DNA of 64,000 nucleotides. Source: Paenibacillus terricola. GTDB lineage: Bacteria; Bacillota; Bacilli; Paenibacillales; Paenibacillaceae. The first letter of the stretch is position 1; every line of letters starts with the position of its first letter. The position numbers were made by a program, and so were the translations under genes. Of the stretch, positions 9,139 through 18,689 are shown one piece after another. The stretch spans positions 434,001 through 498,000 of the forward strand of contig NZ_JACXZA010000003.1 in assembly GCF_014779765.1 (NCBI RefSeq), written 5' to 3'. Below the pieces are notes generated by a model. The model did not search any database and was not told the origin of the DNA. It saw only the letters and a list, made by a program, of their open reading frames with translations.

Positions 9139-10118
9139 TCTGCTCTCAACTCCGATCTAAAGATGCGGTACCAAATACCGACGATGACAAGCATGCCGAT
9201 CATTAGCAAGAATGAGGCAGCCGCACCAGCGCCGAACGACCAGTAACCGAATGTCTGCCGTTGGAGTGCTGTCATCAGCAGGTCGCCCCATTGGCCCGGA
9301 TATCCGGCACCATTGCCAAACATCATGGCAACGATGTTATACGAATATACGTTGCTAATGAGCTGGAACAGGAGTTGAACAGCGATAATCGGCTTCAGAA
9401 GCGGCAAAGTAATGCTCCAGAATTGTCTGACCTTGCCTGCTCCATCGATTCTGGAGGCCTCGTACAGATCTTCAGGAATCGTCTGTAAACCGGAGAGAAA
9501 CACGATCATAATGAAAGGCCAGCTTCTCCATACCGATGGGATAATGATAGCCCAGATCGTATTAGGACCGATTAACCAATAAGGCTTCTCGTCCATCAAA
9601 TGCAGAACATCAACCAAAATGTGATTGATGATGCCTTCCTTTTGCCACATAAAGCCCCAAAGAATGCCGACTACATAAGAAGGCACAACCCAAGGAAGCA
9701 GCATGGCCGCCCTTGCAAACCCTCGACCGGGGAATTCCCTGTTCAAGAGAATCGCAACGAACAATCCAATCATCATAACTGCAGCTGTAACAACAACGGT
9801 ATATATTGCCGTATTACGCAGGGCATATCCTAGACCTTGCCTTACCGGATTGTTTTCATTAAATAGAAGATCGGAATAGTTCTTCAGCCCAACGAATGGC
9901 GCCTTGAGATATTCGCCTAACGTAAACTGATTCAATTTCAGCAGCGACATCCATATCCCTTGTACAACAGGGATCATATGGACCATCATCATAAACAACA
10001 GTGTAGGTAAAATTAATCCGTATGCAAAGCGATGCTCCTTAAAGCTCGCTTTGAGCCGTGTTCCAAAGGTTCGCTTGTGGGGAGTGTTCGTTGATACCGT
10101 TCTTGTTTCCAAAGTCAT
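9135..10118 (-). CDS. Carbohydrate ABC transporter permease (MalF/CUT1 type)
   Basis: A 327-residue membrane permease with a cytoplasmic basic N-terminus (about 1-30), six predicted hydrophobic segments and the EAA motif LYEASRIDGAGKVRQFWSIT followed by LPLL. It partners the MalG-like protein encoded immediately downstream (4-nt overlap). It is separated from the upstream binding-protein gene by a perfect 17-bp hairpin at 10184-10220 that probably sets the ratio of binding protein to permease transcript. The substrate is inferred to be beta-gluco-oligosaccharide from the GH1 and lichenase context. Confidence 0.9.
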   Translation of the reverse strand: MTLETRTVSTNTPHKRTFGTRLKASFKEHRFAYGLILPTLLFMMMVHMIPVVQGIWMSLLKLNQFTLGEYLKAPFVGLKNYSDLLFNENNPVRQGLGYALRNTAIYTVVVTAAVMMIGLFVAILLNREFPGRGFARAAMLLPWVVPSYVVGILWGFMWQKEGIINHILVDVLHLMDEKPYWLIGPNTIWAIIIPSVWRSWPFIMIVFLSGLQTIPEDLYEASRIDGAGKVRQFWSITLPLLKPIIAVQLLFQLISNVYSYNIVAMMFGNGAGYPGQWGDLLMTALQRQTFGYWSFGAGAAASFLLMIGMLVIVGIWYRIFRSELRAE

Positions 10119-10183
10119 ACCCTTCCCTCTAAGAGCAAATTGCTTTCTTCTTCGATTCTATTGCATGCAAGCATTCGGTAATG

Positions 10184-10220
10184 AAGTATGCTATCGGGCG
10201 CGACGCCCGATAGCATACTT
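10184..10220 (-). other. Perfect 17-bp intercistronic hairpin
   Basis: The arms 10184-10200 and 10204-10220 pair perfectly around a CGA loop. No T-run follows on the minus strand, so it looks like an RNA-stabilising or partial-termination element between a binding-protein gene and its permeases rather than a full terminator. Confidence 0.75.
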
Positions 10221-10231
10221 GTAGAAAGATT

Positions 10232-11638
10232 CTATTGATTCAGAATGGCGTTAACTTCCTTAGCGGCAGCATCCAATTGCGCTTGAACGGATGCCTCATT
10301 GTACGTACCGCTGACACCGGCTACAACGTCCCAGATATTGCCGAAATATTTGACAAGAGCAGACTCCGTTGGACCCCATTGCGGAATCGAAGGGTACGAC
10401 TTGCCGTATTTCGTTGCCTCGATGAAGGCAGCAAAGTTAGGATCGGAGCCCAGAGAGTCAATAACCGACTTCTTGCCTGGCAGGTTGCCTGTAATCTTGG
10501 AGTAATTCAATTGCGCCTCGTCGGAGGACAAGAACTTAATGACATCCCACGTCTCGTCTTTATGCTTGGAGCCTTTGAAGACGGTCAAGTTGCTGCCGCC
10601 AATGAATGTCGATTGTCCTGCAGGGCCTGCCGGAAGCGGAGATACCGCAAAGTTTTTCGCAGCTTCCTTATCGCCCATGCCGCCTTGATCAGCAGGCGTC
10701 ATCAGGTTTTTCACCATATAAGCGCCCGATACGATAATAGCGGATTTGCCTTCGCTGAAGTCCGACTCGACTTGAGCGGAGTTTTTCTCGAGGGACGTTT
10801 TATCGACAAGACCATCATGCGCCAATCCCGTGTAGTACATAACGCCTTTCAAGCCTTCTGGGCTATTAAACGCCGCTGCGGTGTTATCTGCGTTATATAC
10901 TTCTCCGCCCGCTGCCCAAATCCAAGGGAAAATGTTATGCGCTACATTCCAGTCATTTTTGCCGGACAGACCGAATGCAGACATTTTCTTGCCGTTGATT
11001 TCGACGCCGTTCAATTTCTTCAGGCCTTCTTTGAAGCTGTCCCAATCTTTGAACATCGTTGCCGGATCTACGCCCGCCTTAGCGAATGCATCCGTGCGAT
11101 AGAACATTGCTCTTGCATCTACGAACCAAGGTACGCCGTACACTTCCGGTTTGCCGGCGATCTTCGTCGTATTCCAGCTCGCTGGCAAGTAACCCGCTTC
11201 TCCGCCGACTTCTTCAACTTTGGACGTCAGATCTTCGATACCGTTCATTGCAGCGATTGCAGGTACCCACGTCGTTCCTAACTGAAGAAGGTCAGGGCCT
11301 TCTCCGCTTGTTGCCGCTGTCGTAATTTTGGTCCATGCCGAACCCCAGTCCAACACCGTAACCTTGATTTTGACGTTAGGGTTCTGATCCAGATAAGGCT
11401 TAACCAATTCCATAAAGTCTTTATCCGGCTTAGGGCTGTTCGGCATAATCCATGCCGTCAAAGTAACATCCTCTTTCTTGTCCCCGCTCGTTGCATTATC
11501 GGTCGACTTCTCCGTACCCGCCTCTTGAGACTGGTCAGTCTTACCGGATTCCTTATTGGAACTTCCGCATGCTGCCAGGAACACACTCATGAACACCATC
11601 ATGGAAAGAAGTACTAAAGACAATCTCTTTTTACTCAC
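10232..11638 (-). CDS. Sugar-binding lipoprotein of ABC importer
   Basis: The start is taken as the GTG at 11636-11638 because a GGGGG site lies about 6 nt upstream; the longer frame from 11671 lacks one. The product (468 residues) has a lipoprotein signal with lipobox FLAAC and a Ser/Gly/Thr/Asp-rich spacer, then a family 1 extracellular binding-protein fold (DLLQLGTTWVPAIAAMNGIEDL, YGVPWFVDARAMFYR, GKSAIIVSGAYM). It should capture an oligosaccharide outside the cell for the two permeases downstream. A perfect palindrome resembling a LacI-family operator sits about 50 nt upstream of the start, pointing to control by the neighbouring repressor. Confidence 0.92.
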   Translation of the reverse strand: MSKKRLSLVLLSMMVFMSVFLAACGSSNKESGKTDQSQEAGTEKSTDNATSGDKKEDVTLTAWIMPNSPKPDKDFMELVKPYLDQNPNVKIKVTVLDWGSAWTKITTAATSGEGPDLLQLGTTWVPAIAAMNGIEDLTSKVEEVGGEAGYLPASWNTTKIAGKPEVYGVPWFVDARAMFYRTDAFAKAGVDPATMFKDWDSFKEGLKKLNGVEINGKKMSAFGLSGKNDWNVAHNIFPWIWAAGGEVYNADNTAAAFNSPEGLKGVMYYTGLAHDGLVDKTSLEKNSAQVESDFSEGKSAIIVSGAYMVKNLMTPADQGGMGDKEAAKNFAVSPLPAGPAGQSTFIGGSNLTVFKGSKHKDETWDVIKFLSSDEAQLNYSKITGNLPGKKSVIDSLGSDPNFAAFIEATKYGKSYPSIPQWGPTESALVKYFGNIWDVVAGVSGTYNEASVQAQLDAAAKEVNAILNQ

Positions 11639-11689
11639 CTTTGCTCCCCCGATCTTGATTATAAATTTCATCCATTCACAGAAATGTTC

Positions 11690-11703
11690 CGTAACCGGTT
11701 ACG
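11690..11703. promoter_or_regulatory. LacI-type operator O1
   Basis: CGTAACCGGTTACG is a perfect 14-bp palindrome with a central CG, typical of LacI/GalR operators. It lies about 50 bp upstream of the binding-protein start. The same core recurs at 11875-11892. Confidence 0.75.
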
Positions 11704-11874
11704 AAATAAAAAAGCACACGGCATAACCTGCAGCATTATGCGTATGTTTTTGATATGCTCACCGAATTATGGAATATGTCTTGCGATGTACTTTTATTGT
11801 AATCAGTAATCGGTAAGGCCTAAATAACTCAATTTCAACTTTTCTACGATTTTCATAACACTTTCCTATCATAT

Positions 11875-11892
11875 TTCGTAATCGGTTACGAA
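11875..11892. promoter_or_regulatory. LacI-type operator O2, overlapping the repressor stop codon
   Basis: TTCGTAATCGGTTACGAA is an 18-bp inverted repeat with one mismatched pair, sharing its core with O1. The centres are 187 bp apart. It spans the last codons and the stop codon of the LacI-family gene. A weaker half-site (GTAATCGGTAA) lies between them near 11806. Confidence 0.7.
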
Positions 11893-12923
11893 AATTCATT
11901 CAGATCATGTACACTTTGGCGCATGACGAGATCAGGCGGGATAAACAGAATTGGAGGAACCGCGCTCTCATTATCGATAAGCTCCAGCAGAGCCTGCGCG
12001 GCAGCTCTCCCCATTTCCATGCGATTTTGTTTAATAGTCGTAATACCCGGTTTGATATAAGACAGCGCCGAGATATCATCATATCCAACAATCGAAATGT
12101 CCTTGCCGATGGTGAATCCGTTCTCTTCCAATACATGCTTTGCCCCGATGGCCATGGAATCGCTGGCGCATACAATCGCAGTCGGCATATTGCCGGAAGC
12201 GATCAGCTTAGTCACAGCGTCATATCCTCCGGATTCGCTAAAATCAGCCTGCGTAATCCAATTCGGATTGATCGTACAACCCAAAGAACGCATAGCTTGT
12301 TGGAATCCCTTGAATCGGTCCTGCCCCGGCTTACTGTTGAAGATGTCTGCGATAAACGCAATCTGCCTATGACCCTTCGCATGCAAATGTTGGACTGCTA
12401 GGGTCGAACCGGCCACATTATCAGAAGTAACATAGCCAGCCCGCGGCCCATATAAATCAAGATCGATCGAGATGCAAGGAATCCCGCATTCAACGAGACG
12501 ATCCAACTGTTTGTCATCTCTAGCAATGCCAAACAGCAATATCCCGTCTACATCTCTTTGTCTTGCGCGCAGCTCATATTGATTTTCGATTTGTACTTCT
12601 TTGCTATTGTTCGTGAAAATAAGCAGATCGTAGCCTTCGTCGCCAACGATACGCTGGAAGCTGGAGAGCACATCCTGCAGGAAAGGATGAACAAGTCCTG
12701 AATGCAGATGATCATAGATGAACACGCCGATCATTTTGGACTTCTTCATGGCAAGTCCCCTTGCCGTTGCGTTCGGACGATAGCCAAGCTCATCCATAAT
12801 AGCCAGAATCGCGGCGCGCGTCTTCCTGCTTACATCCGGACGTCCGTTAATAACCCGAGAAACCGTTGCTGAAGAGACCCCTGCTCGCAATGCGATATCA
12901 TATATTGTAATCATCGTGCTCAC
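11886..12923 (-). CDS. LacI-family transcriptional repressor
   Basis: The preferred start is GTG at 12921-12923, 5 nt after GGTGAGG; an ATG three codons later is the alternative. The 345-residue product has an N-terminal helix-turn-helix (IYDIALRAGVSSATVSRVIN, about residues 6-25), the hinge PNATARGLA, and a periplasmic-binding-protein-like effector domain ending in a conserved TTI...MG block. It probably represses the binding protein/permease/beta-glucosidase genes downstream through O1 and O2 and is released by an imported sugar. It starts 7 nt after the response-regulator stop, so the regulator genes look co-transcribed. Confidence 0.92.
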   Translation of the reverse strand: MSTMITIYDIALRAGVSSATVSRVINGRPDVSRKTRAAILAIMDELGYRPNATARGLAMKKSKMIGVFIYDHLHSGLVHPFLQDVLSSFQRIVGDEGYDLLIFTNNSKEVQIENQYELRARQRDVDGILLFGIARDDKQLDRLVECGIPCISIDLDLYGPRAGYVTSDNVAGSTLAVQHLHAKGHRQIAFIADIFNSKPGQDRFKGFQQAMRSLGCTINPNWITQADFSESGGYDAVTKLIASGNMPTAIVCASDSMAIGAKHVLEENGFTIGKDISIVGYDDISALSYIKPGITTIKQNRMEMGRAAAQALLELIDNESAVPPILFIPPDLVMRQSVHDLNEFS

Positions 12924-12930
12924 TTTCGCC

Positions 12931-14544
12931 TCACCCTTTAATTTGATCTCGATACTCCTGCGGCGACATTCCGAATTCCTCTCGAAACACTTTGCTGAAA
13001 TAAGCAGCATTCTTAAACCCGAGATTCTCGGAAATCTCATAGATGCGAATCGATTCTTCCTTAAGCAAATGCGCCGCTTTCTCCATGCGCTGCGCATGAA
13101 TATAATCGCTTATGCTCTGGCCGGTCTCCGCTTTATAGAGACGGGATAAATATACGGGATGCAGAAACACGGCATCCGCAATCGTCTGCAGAGAAATGGT
13201 TCCGATGTTGCGGGCTATAAAATCTTTGACTTTCCCGATCAGCTTATCCTTGGAGCTTCTCTGTTCGACAATGGCATCCATCTTAAATTTATCCAGAACA
13301 TGATACGCCCACTCCGATAAATGAGCAACGGAGCGTACCGTACGATCAACTAGATGCATGCCTCCCAGCAATTCGCTAAGCAGCCGATTATGCTTGTGTG
13401 CATAATGATAGAACGCACCTGTAATGACCATGTAGGCTTCCTGGACATGCTCCTCGGACAGATTCGTTTGCTGCTTTAGGTTATTCAACACTTGCTCCAG
13501 CTTCAAGGAGAACGCCTCCCACTGATGACTGTCTAACAAATGATGAAAGGTCGGCGTTTCATATAGAAGCGTTACAGGCTGCATTTCAAGCTCTACATCT
13601 GGAATATCGCCTGGTATGAAGCATCCCGTCTCGTTGCCTAGACGGCTTCTTACCTGGTTAACCAGATGCGTATAGAGGGCGTACACATCATTCGGGAATT
13701 CCCCGCTCTTGCTGACGAGAACAGACACCACCCGTTTCAGATACAGACCGATATTGCGCTGCAGCTGGAGCGCCAGCGTTTCGAATCGCTTCGCTTCCTC
13801 GCCCATCGCTTCTCCGGCGGTGGATTTCCTGCCGCGCGCTGCTATAACGAGATAATTGTTCGTGTCTCTGCAAGACCAGAGGTCGAAGGAAGCCGCGAAT
13901 ATCTCCTGGGCAATGTTCATGATGGCGTACTCGAGCAGGTAGATATCTCGGTCGTTGTATTCCGCGAAGCTTTCCTCCAGACGAATCAGCATCATGTGCA
14001 TCGAATCTCCGATCTGGAACGGCACTTCATACAACGAGAGCAAGTAGTCCAATGAATCCTTCGGTTGCCGCTGGACAAGAAGCTCGTTCAACAGCTTGTC
14101 CTTTAGTACAGGGAGGCTTTCCTTTAACGTATTCACGACCTTGTCATGGGAAATAACATCCTGCCAATCCTGTTTGACTTGCTCCGCTAGTCTTCCTATC
14201 ACTTGGATGATCTCTTCGTCGCTGGCCGGTTTAAGCAGATAATCGAACACTTTATAAGTCATCGCTTGCTTAGCGTATTGAAACTCAGCGTGTCCGGACA
14301 GCAGCACCGACTTCACATGCTTGTGATGCTTGTGAACCTGTTCGATCAATTCGATGCCGGACATACCGGGCATATAGATGTCAGCCAACATAATATCAAT
14401 GGAGTGCGTCGACAGCAGCCGAAGCGCTTCATTGGCGGAATAGGCCCGATAGACCGTTTCAATATCGATTTGTTCCCAATCTATAGTAAAAGCTAAGGTA
14501 TCAACAACAGACGATTCATCATCTACAATCAGCAAGCTTAACAT
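12931..14544 (-). CDS. AraC-type response regulator (YesN-like)
   Basis: A 537-residue regulator. The ATG at 14542-14544 follows GAGGAG; a GTG at 14556 overlapping the kinase stop is the alternative. An N-terminal receiver domain carries the acidic pair (VDDE), phosphoacceptor Asp55 in MLADIYMPGMSG and Lys in YLLKPAS. A long central region of unknown fold follows, then a C-terminal AraC double helix-turn-helix (about the last 100 residues, ending GFKNAAYFSKVFREEFGMSP). It pairs with the kinase encoded just upstream. The context suggests activation of the beta-glucan uptake genes. Confidence 0.92.
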   Translation of the reverse strand: MLSLLIVDDESSVVDTLAFTIDWEQIDIETVYRAYSANEALRLLSTHSIDIMLADIYMPGMSGIELIEQVHKHHKHVKSVLLSGHAEFQYAKQAMTYKVFDYLLKPASDEEIIQVIGRLAEQVKQDWQDVISHDKVVNTLKESLPVLKDKLLNELLVQRQPKDSLDYLLSLYEVPFQIGDSMHMMLIRLEESFAEYNDRDIYLLEYAIMNIAQEIFAASFDLWSCRDTNNYLVIAARGRKSTAGEAMGEEAKRFETLALQLQRNIGLYLKRVVSVLVSKSGEFPNDVYALYTHLVNQVRSRLGNETGCFIPGDIPDVELEMQPVTLLYETPTFHHLLDSHQWEAFSLKLEQVLNNLKQQTNLSEEHVQEAYMVITGAFYHYAHKHNRLLSELLGGMHLVDRTVRSVAHLSEWAYHVLDKFKMDAIVEQRSSKDKLIGKVKDFIARNIGTISLQTIADAVFLHPVYLSRLYKAETGQSISDYIHAQRMEKAAHLLKEESIRIYEISENLGFKNAAYFSKVFREEFGMSPQEYRDQIKG

Positions 14545-14552
14545 GGTTGGTA

Positions 14553-16268
14553 TCACTCCTCTAGTTGTGTAATGCAGACAATCGTAACCCGAAGTCCGCC
14601 TAATTCGGATTGTTCAAATTCCAATCCCGAGCCTTCTTTGAATATGTTCTTAACCCGTTGATGCGTATTCCAAGTTCCGCATCCCGATTCATCTGTCAGC
14701 GGCAGGTTCATCTTCGCGCACAGCTTCTCCAATCGGACATCGTCCAATCCAACTCCGCCATCCTCGATTCGAAGGACAAACCCCTCGGGAATATAATGGC
14801 CCGATATCCGAATAATGCCGCCCTCCTCCTTGGGAGCGAGTCCATGAATAATTGCATTCTCTACGAGAGGCTGGAGCAACAGTCGTGGTATTAGAAGCGA
14901 AAGCAGCCCCTCTTCCATCTGAATCTCATATTGAAACCGCTTGGCACGCATGGATTGAATGGTCAAGTAATTTCGAACCAGCTGCAGCTCTTCCGCCAAT
15001 GTTGCCATCGGATTCTCCAGCCTTGTCGTATAACGATAATATTCGCCCAGGTTAAGCGCCATAGCGACCACTTCTTCCTCGGCGCCCATCTTCGCCATAT
15101 TCTTAATGTAGAACAAACAGTTATACAGAAAATGCGGATTGATCTGCGACTGCAATTGCTTAAGTTCCGCTTCCTTCGTCCGCAGCTTCTCCTCATACAC
15201 CGTCTCGATCAGTACTTGGATTCGTTCGGCCATGCCGTTAAACCCCGTGAACACGTCTTCGAATTCATCCTTACGGTTCGCGTTCAATCGCGAGGAATAG
15301 TTGCCGATCCGAATATCTCGTATACTTTGAACAAGCTGATTCATCGGAAATTGCACTTGCCGGTATGCAAACAACGCAATCATAATGCCAAGGAACAACA
15401 GCGTCACAGTGCCGAGGACAAAGAAATTGCGACTTTCCTGGATCGGCATGACGACCTCTGATAATGGGATATAATCGATCAGATACCAGTCCAAGCTCTC
15501 CGTTCGTACAGCGCTTACAAGGATAGGCTGTTTATCGATCTCCGTAATATGGCTGCCTAGCGCTGGCATCCGCTCTGTGCGCAGCAGGTTATAGTACGAC
15601 GGGTCATCCCCGTTAGCCCCAATGAACCCGATGGAAGGGTGGTACAAGAACGTGGTACGTTTCGAGTCTTGCTCGTAATTGTCCAGCATATTTCGAATAT
15701 AAGTATCGGCGAATTCGGCTTCGATCAAATATTGCCCTTCTAATCGGACCGTATAGAAATATCCCGAGCTTTGCCCTTCCAGCTTCTTATATCTCCATAT
15801 GCTTTTCCCTTGCTTCTCCTTGGCCAGCTCTCCGATAGAATCGTCGTAACGAACATCCGCTCTTGTGGAAATGACTTCTTCTCTAGCTCTTGAATAAATG
15901 GATATATCGATCGGCCAATTCGTGGAAGCGCTTTGCAGCTTGATCTTTTGAAGGACATTCAATCTCAGCTTATTGGCATCGAATAAATCCTCCATGATCG
16001 ACGAATTGATATACTGTTTTATCGTCGGGTCCTCTTCCAATTCCAACACATTGACTGCCAATTGATCGACTTGGTTTTCTACCTGCGACATGAAGAAACG
16101 CAATTGATTATAATAGGAGGTTTGTATATCCTGTTCAATGACTTGAACGCTCACCCGATGAGAATTTCCATTAAGCGTGATGATGATGACTTGAAACACG
16201 ACAAGCAGCACGACTAGCTTAATGAACAGGGTAATTTTCAACTTCCATTTGAATATTGTAATCTGCAC
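14553..16268 (-). CDS. Sensor histidine kinase (YesM-like)
   Basis: The start is placed at GTG 16266-16268, 8 nt after AAGGG; a GTG at 16277 is the alternative. The 571-residue membrane kinase has two hydrophobic segments (about 10-30 and 280-300) enclosing an extracytoplasmic sensor region, a HAMP-like linker, a His_kinase dimerisation region with QSQINPHFLYN (His379) and a HATPase domain (LLLQPLVENAIIHG, EDGGVGL). It presumably senses an extracellular sugar, or a binding protein loaded with one, and phosphorylates the adjacent response regulator. Confidence 0.92.
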   Translation of the reverse strand: MQITIFKWKLKITLFIKLVVLLVVFQVIIITLNGNSHRVSVQVIEQDIQTSYYNQLRFFMSQVENQVDQLAVNVLELEEDPTIKQYINSSIMEDLFDANKLRLNVLQKIKLQSASTNWPIDISIYSRAREEVISTRADVRYDDSIGELAKEKQGKSIWRYKKLEGQSSGYFYTVRLEGQYLIEAEFADTYIRNMLDNYEQDSKRTTFLYHPSIGFIGANGDDPSYYNLLRTERMPALGSHITEIDKQPILVSAVRTESLDWYLIDYIPLSEVVMPIQESRNFFVLGTVTLLFLGIMIALFAYRQVQFPMNQLVQSIRDIRIGNYSSRLNANRKDEFEDVFTGFNGMAERIQVLIETVYEEKLRTKEAELKQLQSQINPHFLYNCLFYIKNMAKMGAEEEVVAMALNLGEYYRYTTRLENPMATLAEELQLVRNYLTIQSMRAKRFQYEIQMEEGLLSLLIPRLLLQPLVENAIIHGLAPKEEGGIIRISGHYIPEGFVLRIEDGGVGLDDVRLEKLCAKMNLPLTDESGCGTWNTHQRVKNIFKEGSGLEFEQSELGGLRVTIVCITQLEE

Positions 16269-16475
16269 AAGCTTCACCCTTAGCTTCGTTATACTGCTAT
16301 CATACTCAATGAACTATGAAATAAAAATAAGCAGACCAAGAATATAGCACCATAACGTAATGGAATTCGAAAGATGTCAATAAATTCGTATAAAAGTTAA
16401 TTTCGAGTTATCGATCATCCCCCTGTTCACCCTTATCCTTACTTTAAAGCTTGTTCAATCTGGGAGGGTGTTAGC

Positions 16476-18611
16476 ATGCAAGCGAAAGAGTATCACAGGA
16501 GAAACCGTCCTGAAGGCAACCGTTTTCGAATAAAATCTATCCATATGAAATTAACCGTCTCCTTGTTGGTGACGGTTGTCCTTATTGTAGGTATTTTATC
16601 CACTATAAACTTCTACACCTACAGATCCGCTTATGAAGAGAAGGTTGCCGAATCGTCTTCGCAGACGATAACCATCGCGAGTCGATACGTTGAACAATTG
16701 TTAGATGGATATCTAACGATTGCGAATGATCTTCAGCATAATCAAGACCTATTGAATTTATTGTCTCATTATAATGCCGCCCAGCAGGACTCCATGGAGG
16801 AGAATATAGCGAATTCAAAGATCATTGAGGTCATGCAAGGATACACCCAGATGGATCCGAATATCCTATCGATCAGCATGCTACCGGCTCAAGAGCATCC
16901 CATCATAACGACCTTGCATCAGAATACGCTTAACCCAATATTCATTAACCCGTCTACCGAGAAACGCAATGAGATTTCCGAACTTGAATGGTATAAGAAA
17001 ATCGCGGAGAAGGACGGACAGCCTGTATGGCTTCCTACGCGACAAGAGCCTTTGATAAGCCTCTATCAAGAGGAGCCGATCTATGCACTAGGCAAACAAC
17101 TGAATAGCCCTATCAGCAAGAAGCCGCTTGGCACGCTTATTATCGAGCTCTCCTCCAACAATCTATCCAAATCGATTGAAGGCATTGAGATTGGTCCATC
17201 AGGTCAAACTGCCATTATCGATAAGAACGGAACGGTCATATACGCGATGATGACTGAGCAGATTGGTACAACGGATACAAATCTCCTGCCTCCTGCTGCT
17301 AGTGTCGGCAGCTCGGACCTGACAGAAGGCTCTTTCTCCAATACACGAGAAGGCATGAAGCAATTAAACGTGTTCTCCTTCCTGTCCGGACCTGAGTGGT
17401 TTATTATCGGATCTGCACCTACCTCCCAATTGCTGAAGGAGGTTAGCGAGATGCAGCAGTTATCGATCATCGCAGCGCTTGTCCTTGGCGCTATTGGATG
17501 CATTCTGATTGGCCTGTTCATACGCAGAAGCATTGGCTTGCCTCTCGCACAGATCGGACGATTAATGACCGAAGGCGAGCGAGGCAATCTCATGGTGCGC
17601 TCCAATATGCAAAGGATGGATGAAATCGGAGATCTTGGACGAAGCTTCGACCGAATGATGGAGCATATCAGCTTCCTTGTTCAGCAAACACATACATCGT
17701 CGGATGCCCTCCTCCAAACCGCGCAGAGACTTATTGATTCTTCGATAAGAACCTCCAATTCCGCTGACGAAATCGCTCTTACCATGAATGAAATGGCTGT
17801 TGGAGCCGATAGACTTGCCGAAGACGCCGAGTATGGACACCAACTGACGATCCAGAATGAAGAACGATTGAGGGCAGTGATCGCTTATAACGAGCAGATG
17901 GAATCAACCGCCTCTATCTTGCAGAACGTTAATCGACAAGGTCAAGATTATATGATGATGCTCTATGACCAAACAAGCGATGTCGAGAACGTAACGAAGC
18001 AATTAATCCTCGACGTTAATCAATTAAAGAGCGGTGCGGGCAGCATTGTTAAAGTACTGAGGATTCTTGGCGAAATGACGAAGCAAACGAATCTGCTTGC
18101 CCTCAATGCTTCCATTGAAGCTAATCGAGCAGGCTCGGCAGGCAAAGGATTCATGGTCATTGCGGAGGAGATTCGAAAGCTGTCCCTTCAGTCCAAGCAT
18201 TCGCTTGAAGATGTAGAGAGCGTCATTGCATCCATTCAAACGGACACCGAGCATACCGTAGGTTCTCTTAACGGCTTATATCCGTTATTCCAGAAGCAGC
18301 TGCATGCGATCGACCATTCCAAAGAAGTTTTTAGTCGACTGCACACCGAAATCGCGACTTTCGTCATTCAATTGAACGATGTTCGACAGTCTGTGTCGCA
18401 GCTAACCGTTTCGCAAAGCGATTTATTCAGCGCGATGACATCTGTAAGCGCAGTGTCCGAACAAACCTCCGCCTCATCGAAGCAAGTGGCTTCATTGAGC
18501 ATACAGCAATCGCAGGTGAGCAATGATTTGAATCTGTTGTCCTCGCAGTTGAATGGTTTGGCTCTTGAACTAAGAGAGTCATTGAATCGCTTTACTTTTA
18601 AATCCGAATAG
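16476..18611 (+). CDS. Methyl-accepting chemotaxis protein
   Basis: A 711-residue chemoreceptor, ATG after GGGAGGG. It has one membrane segment at about 27-47, an extracellular ligand-binding region of roughly 280 residues resembling a double-Cache domain (with [15 protein letters not shown]), a second membrane segment at about 327-348, HAMP, and a cytoplasmic signalling domain whose hairpin tip contains [20 protein letters not shown]. It would feed CheA/CheW. No che genes are nearby. Its place between the beta-glucan regulatory genes and a lichenase suggests a role in taxis toward glucan breakdown products, which is inference. Confidence 0.93.
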   Translation: MQAKEYHRRNRPEGNRFRIKSIHMKLTVSLLVTVVLIVGILSTINFYTYRSAYEEKVAESSSQTITIASRYVEQLLDGYLTIANDLQHNQDLLNLLSHYNAAQQDSMEENIANSKIIEVMQGYTQMDPNILSISMLPAQEHPIITTLHQNTLNPIFINPSTEKRNEISELEWYKKIAEKDGQPVWLPTRQEPLISLYQEEPIYALGKQLNSPISKKPLGTLIIELSSNNLSKSIEGIEIGPSGQTAIIDKNGTVIYAMMTEQIGTTDTNLLPPAASVGSSDLTEGSFSNTREGMKQLNVFSFLSGPEWFIIGSAPTSQLLKEVSEMQQLSIIAALVLGAIGCILIGLFIRRSIGLPLAQIGRLMTEGERGNLMVRSNMQRMDEIGDLGRSFDRMMEHISFLVQQTHTSSDALLQTAQRLIDSSIRTSNSADEIALTMNEMAVGADRLAEDAEYGHQLTIQNEERLRAVIAYNEQMESTASILQNVNRQGQDYMMMLYDQTSDVENVTKQLILDVNQLKSGAGSIVKVLRILGEMTKQTNLLALNASIEANRAGSAGKGFMVIAEEIRKLSLQSKHSLEDVESVIASIQTDTEHTVGSLNGLYPLFQKQLHAIDHSKEVFSRLHTEIATFVIQLNDVRQSVSQLTVSQSDLFSAMTSVSAVSEQTSASSKQVASLSIQQSQVSNDLNLLSSQLNGLALELRESLNRFTFKSE

Positions 18612-18613
18612 AA

Positions 18614-18667
18614 AACAAAGACCGAGCCTGCAGAATCAATCTCGATTCTGCAGGCTCGGTCTTTGTT
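18614..18667. terminator. Long bidirectional intrinsic terminator
   Basis: A perfect 24-bp stem (18614-18637 with 18644-18667) with a six-base loop between the convergent chemoreceptor and lichenase genes. Confidence 0.9.
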
Positions 18668-18689
18668 ATTTGAAGCTTCGTTCGTTCGA

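Noticed and set aside
12924-13097. N-terminal extension of the LacI-family protein
   Set aside because: The extension is antisense-independent read-through into the response-regulator coding region in another frame; a GTG with a good ribosome site just before the HTH is a better start.
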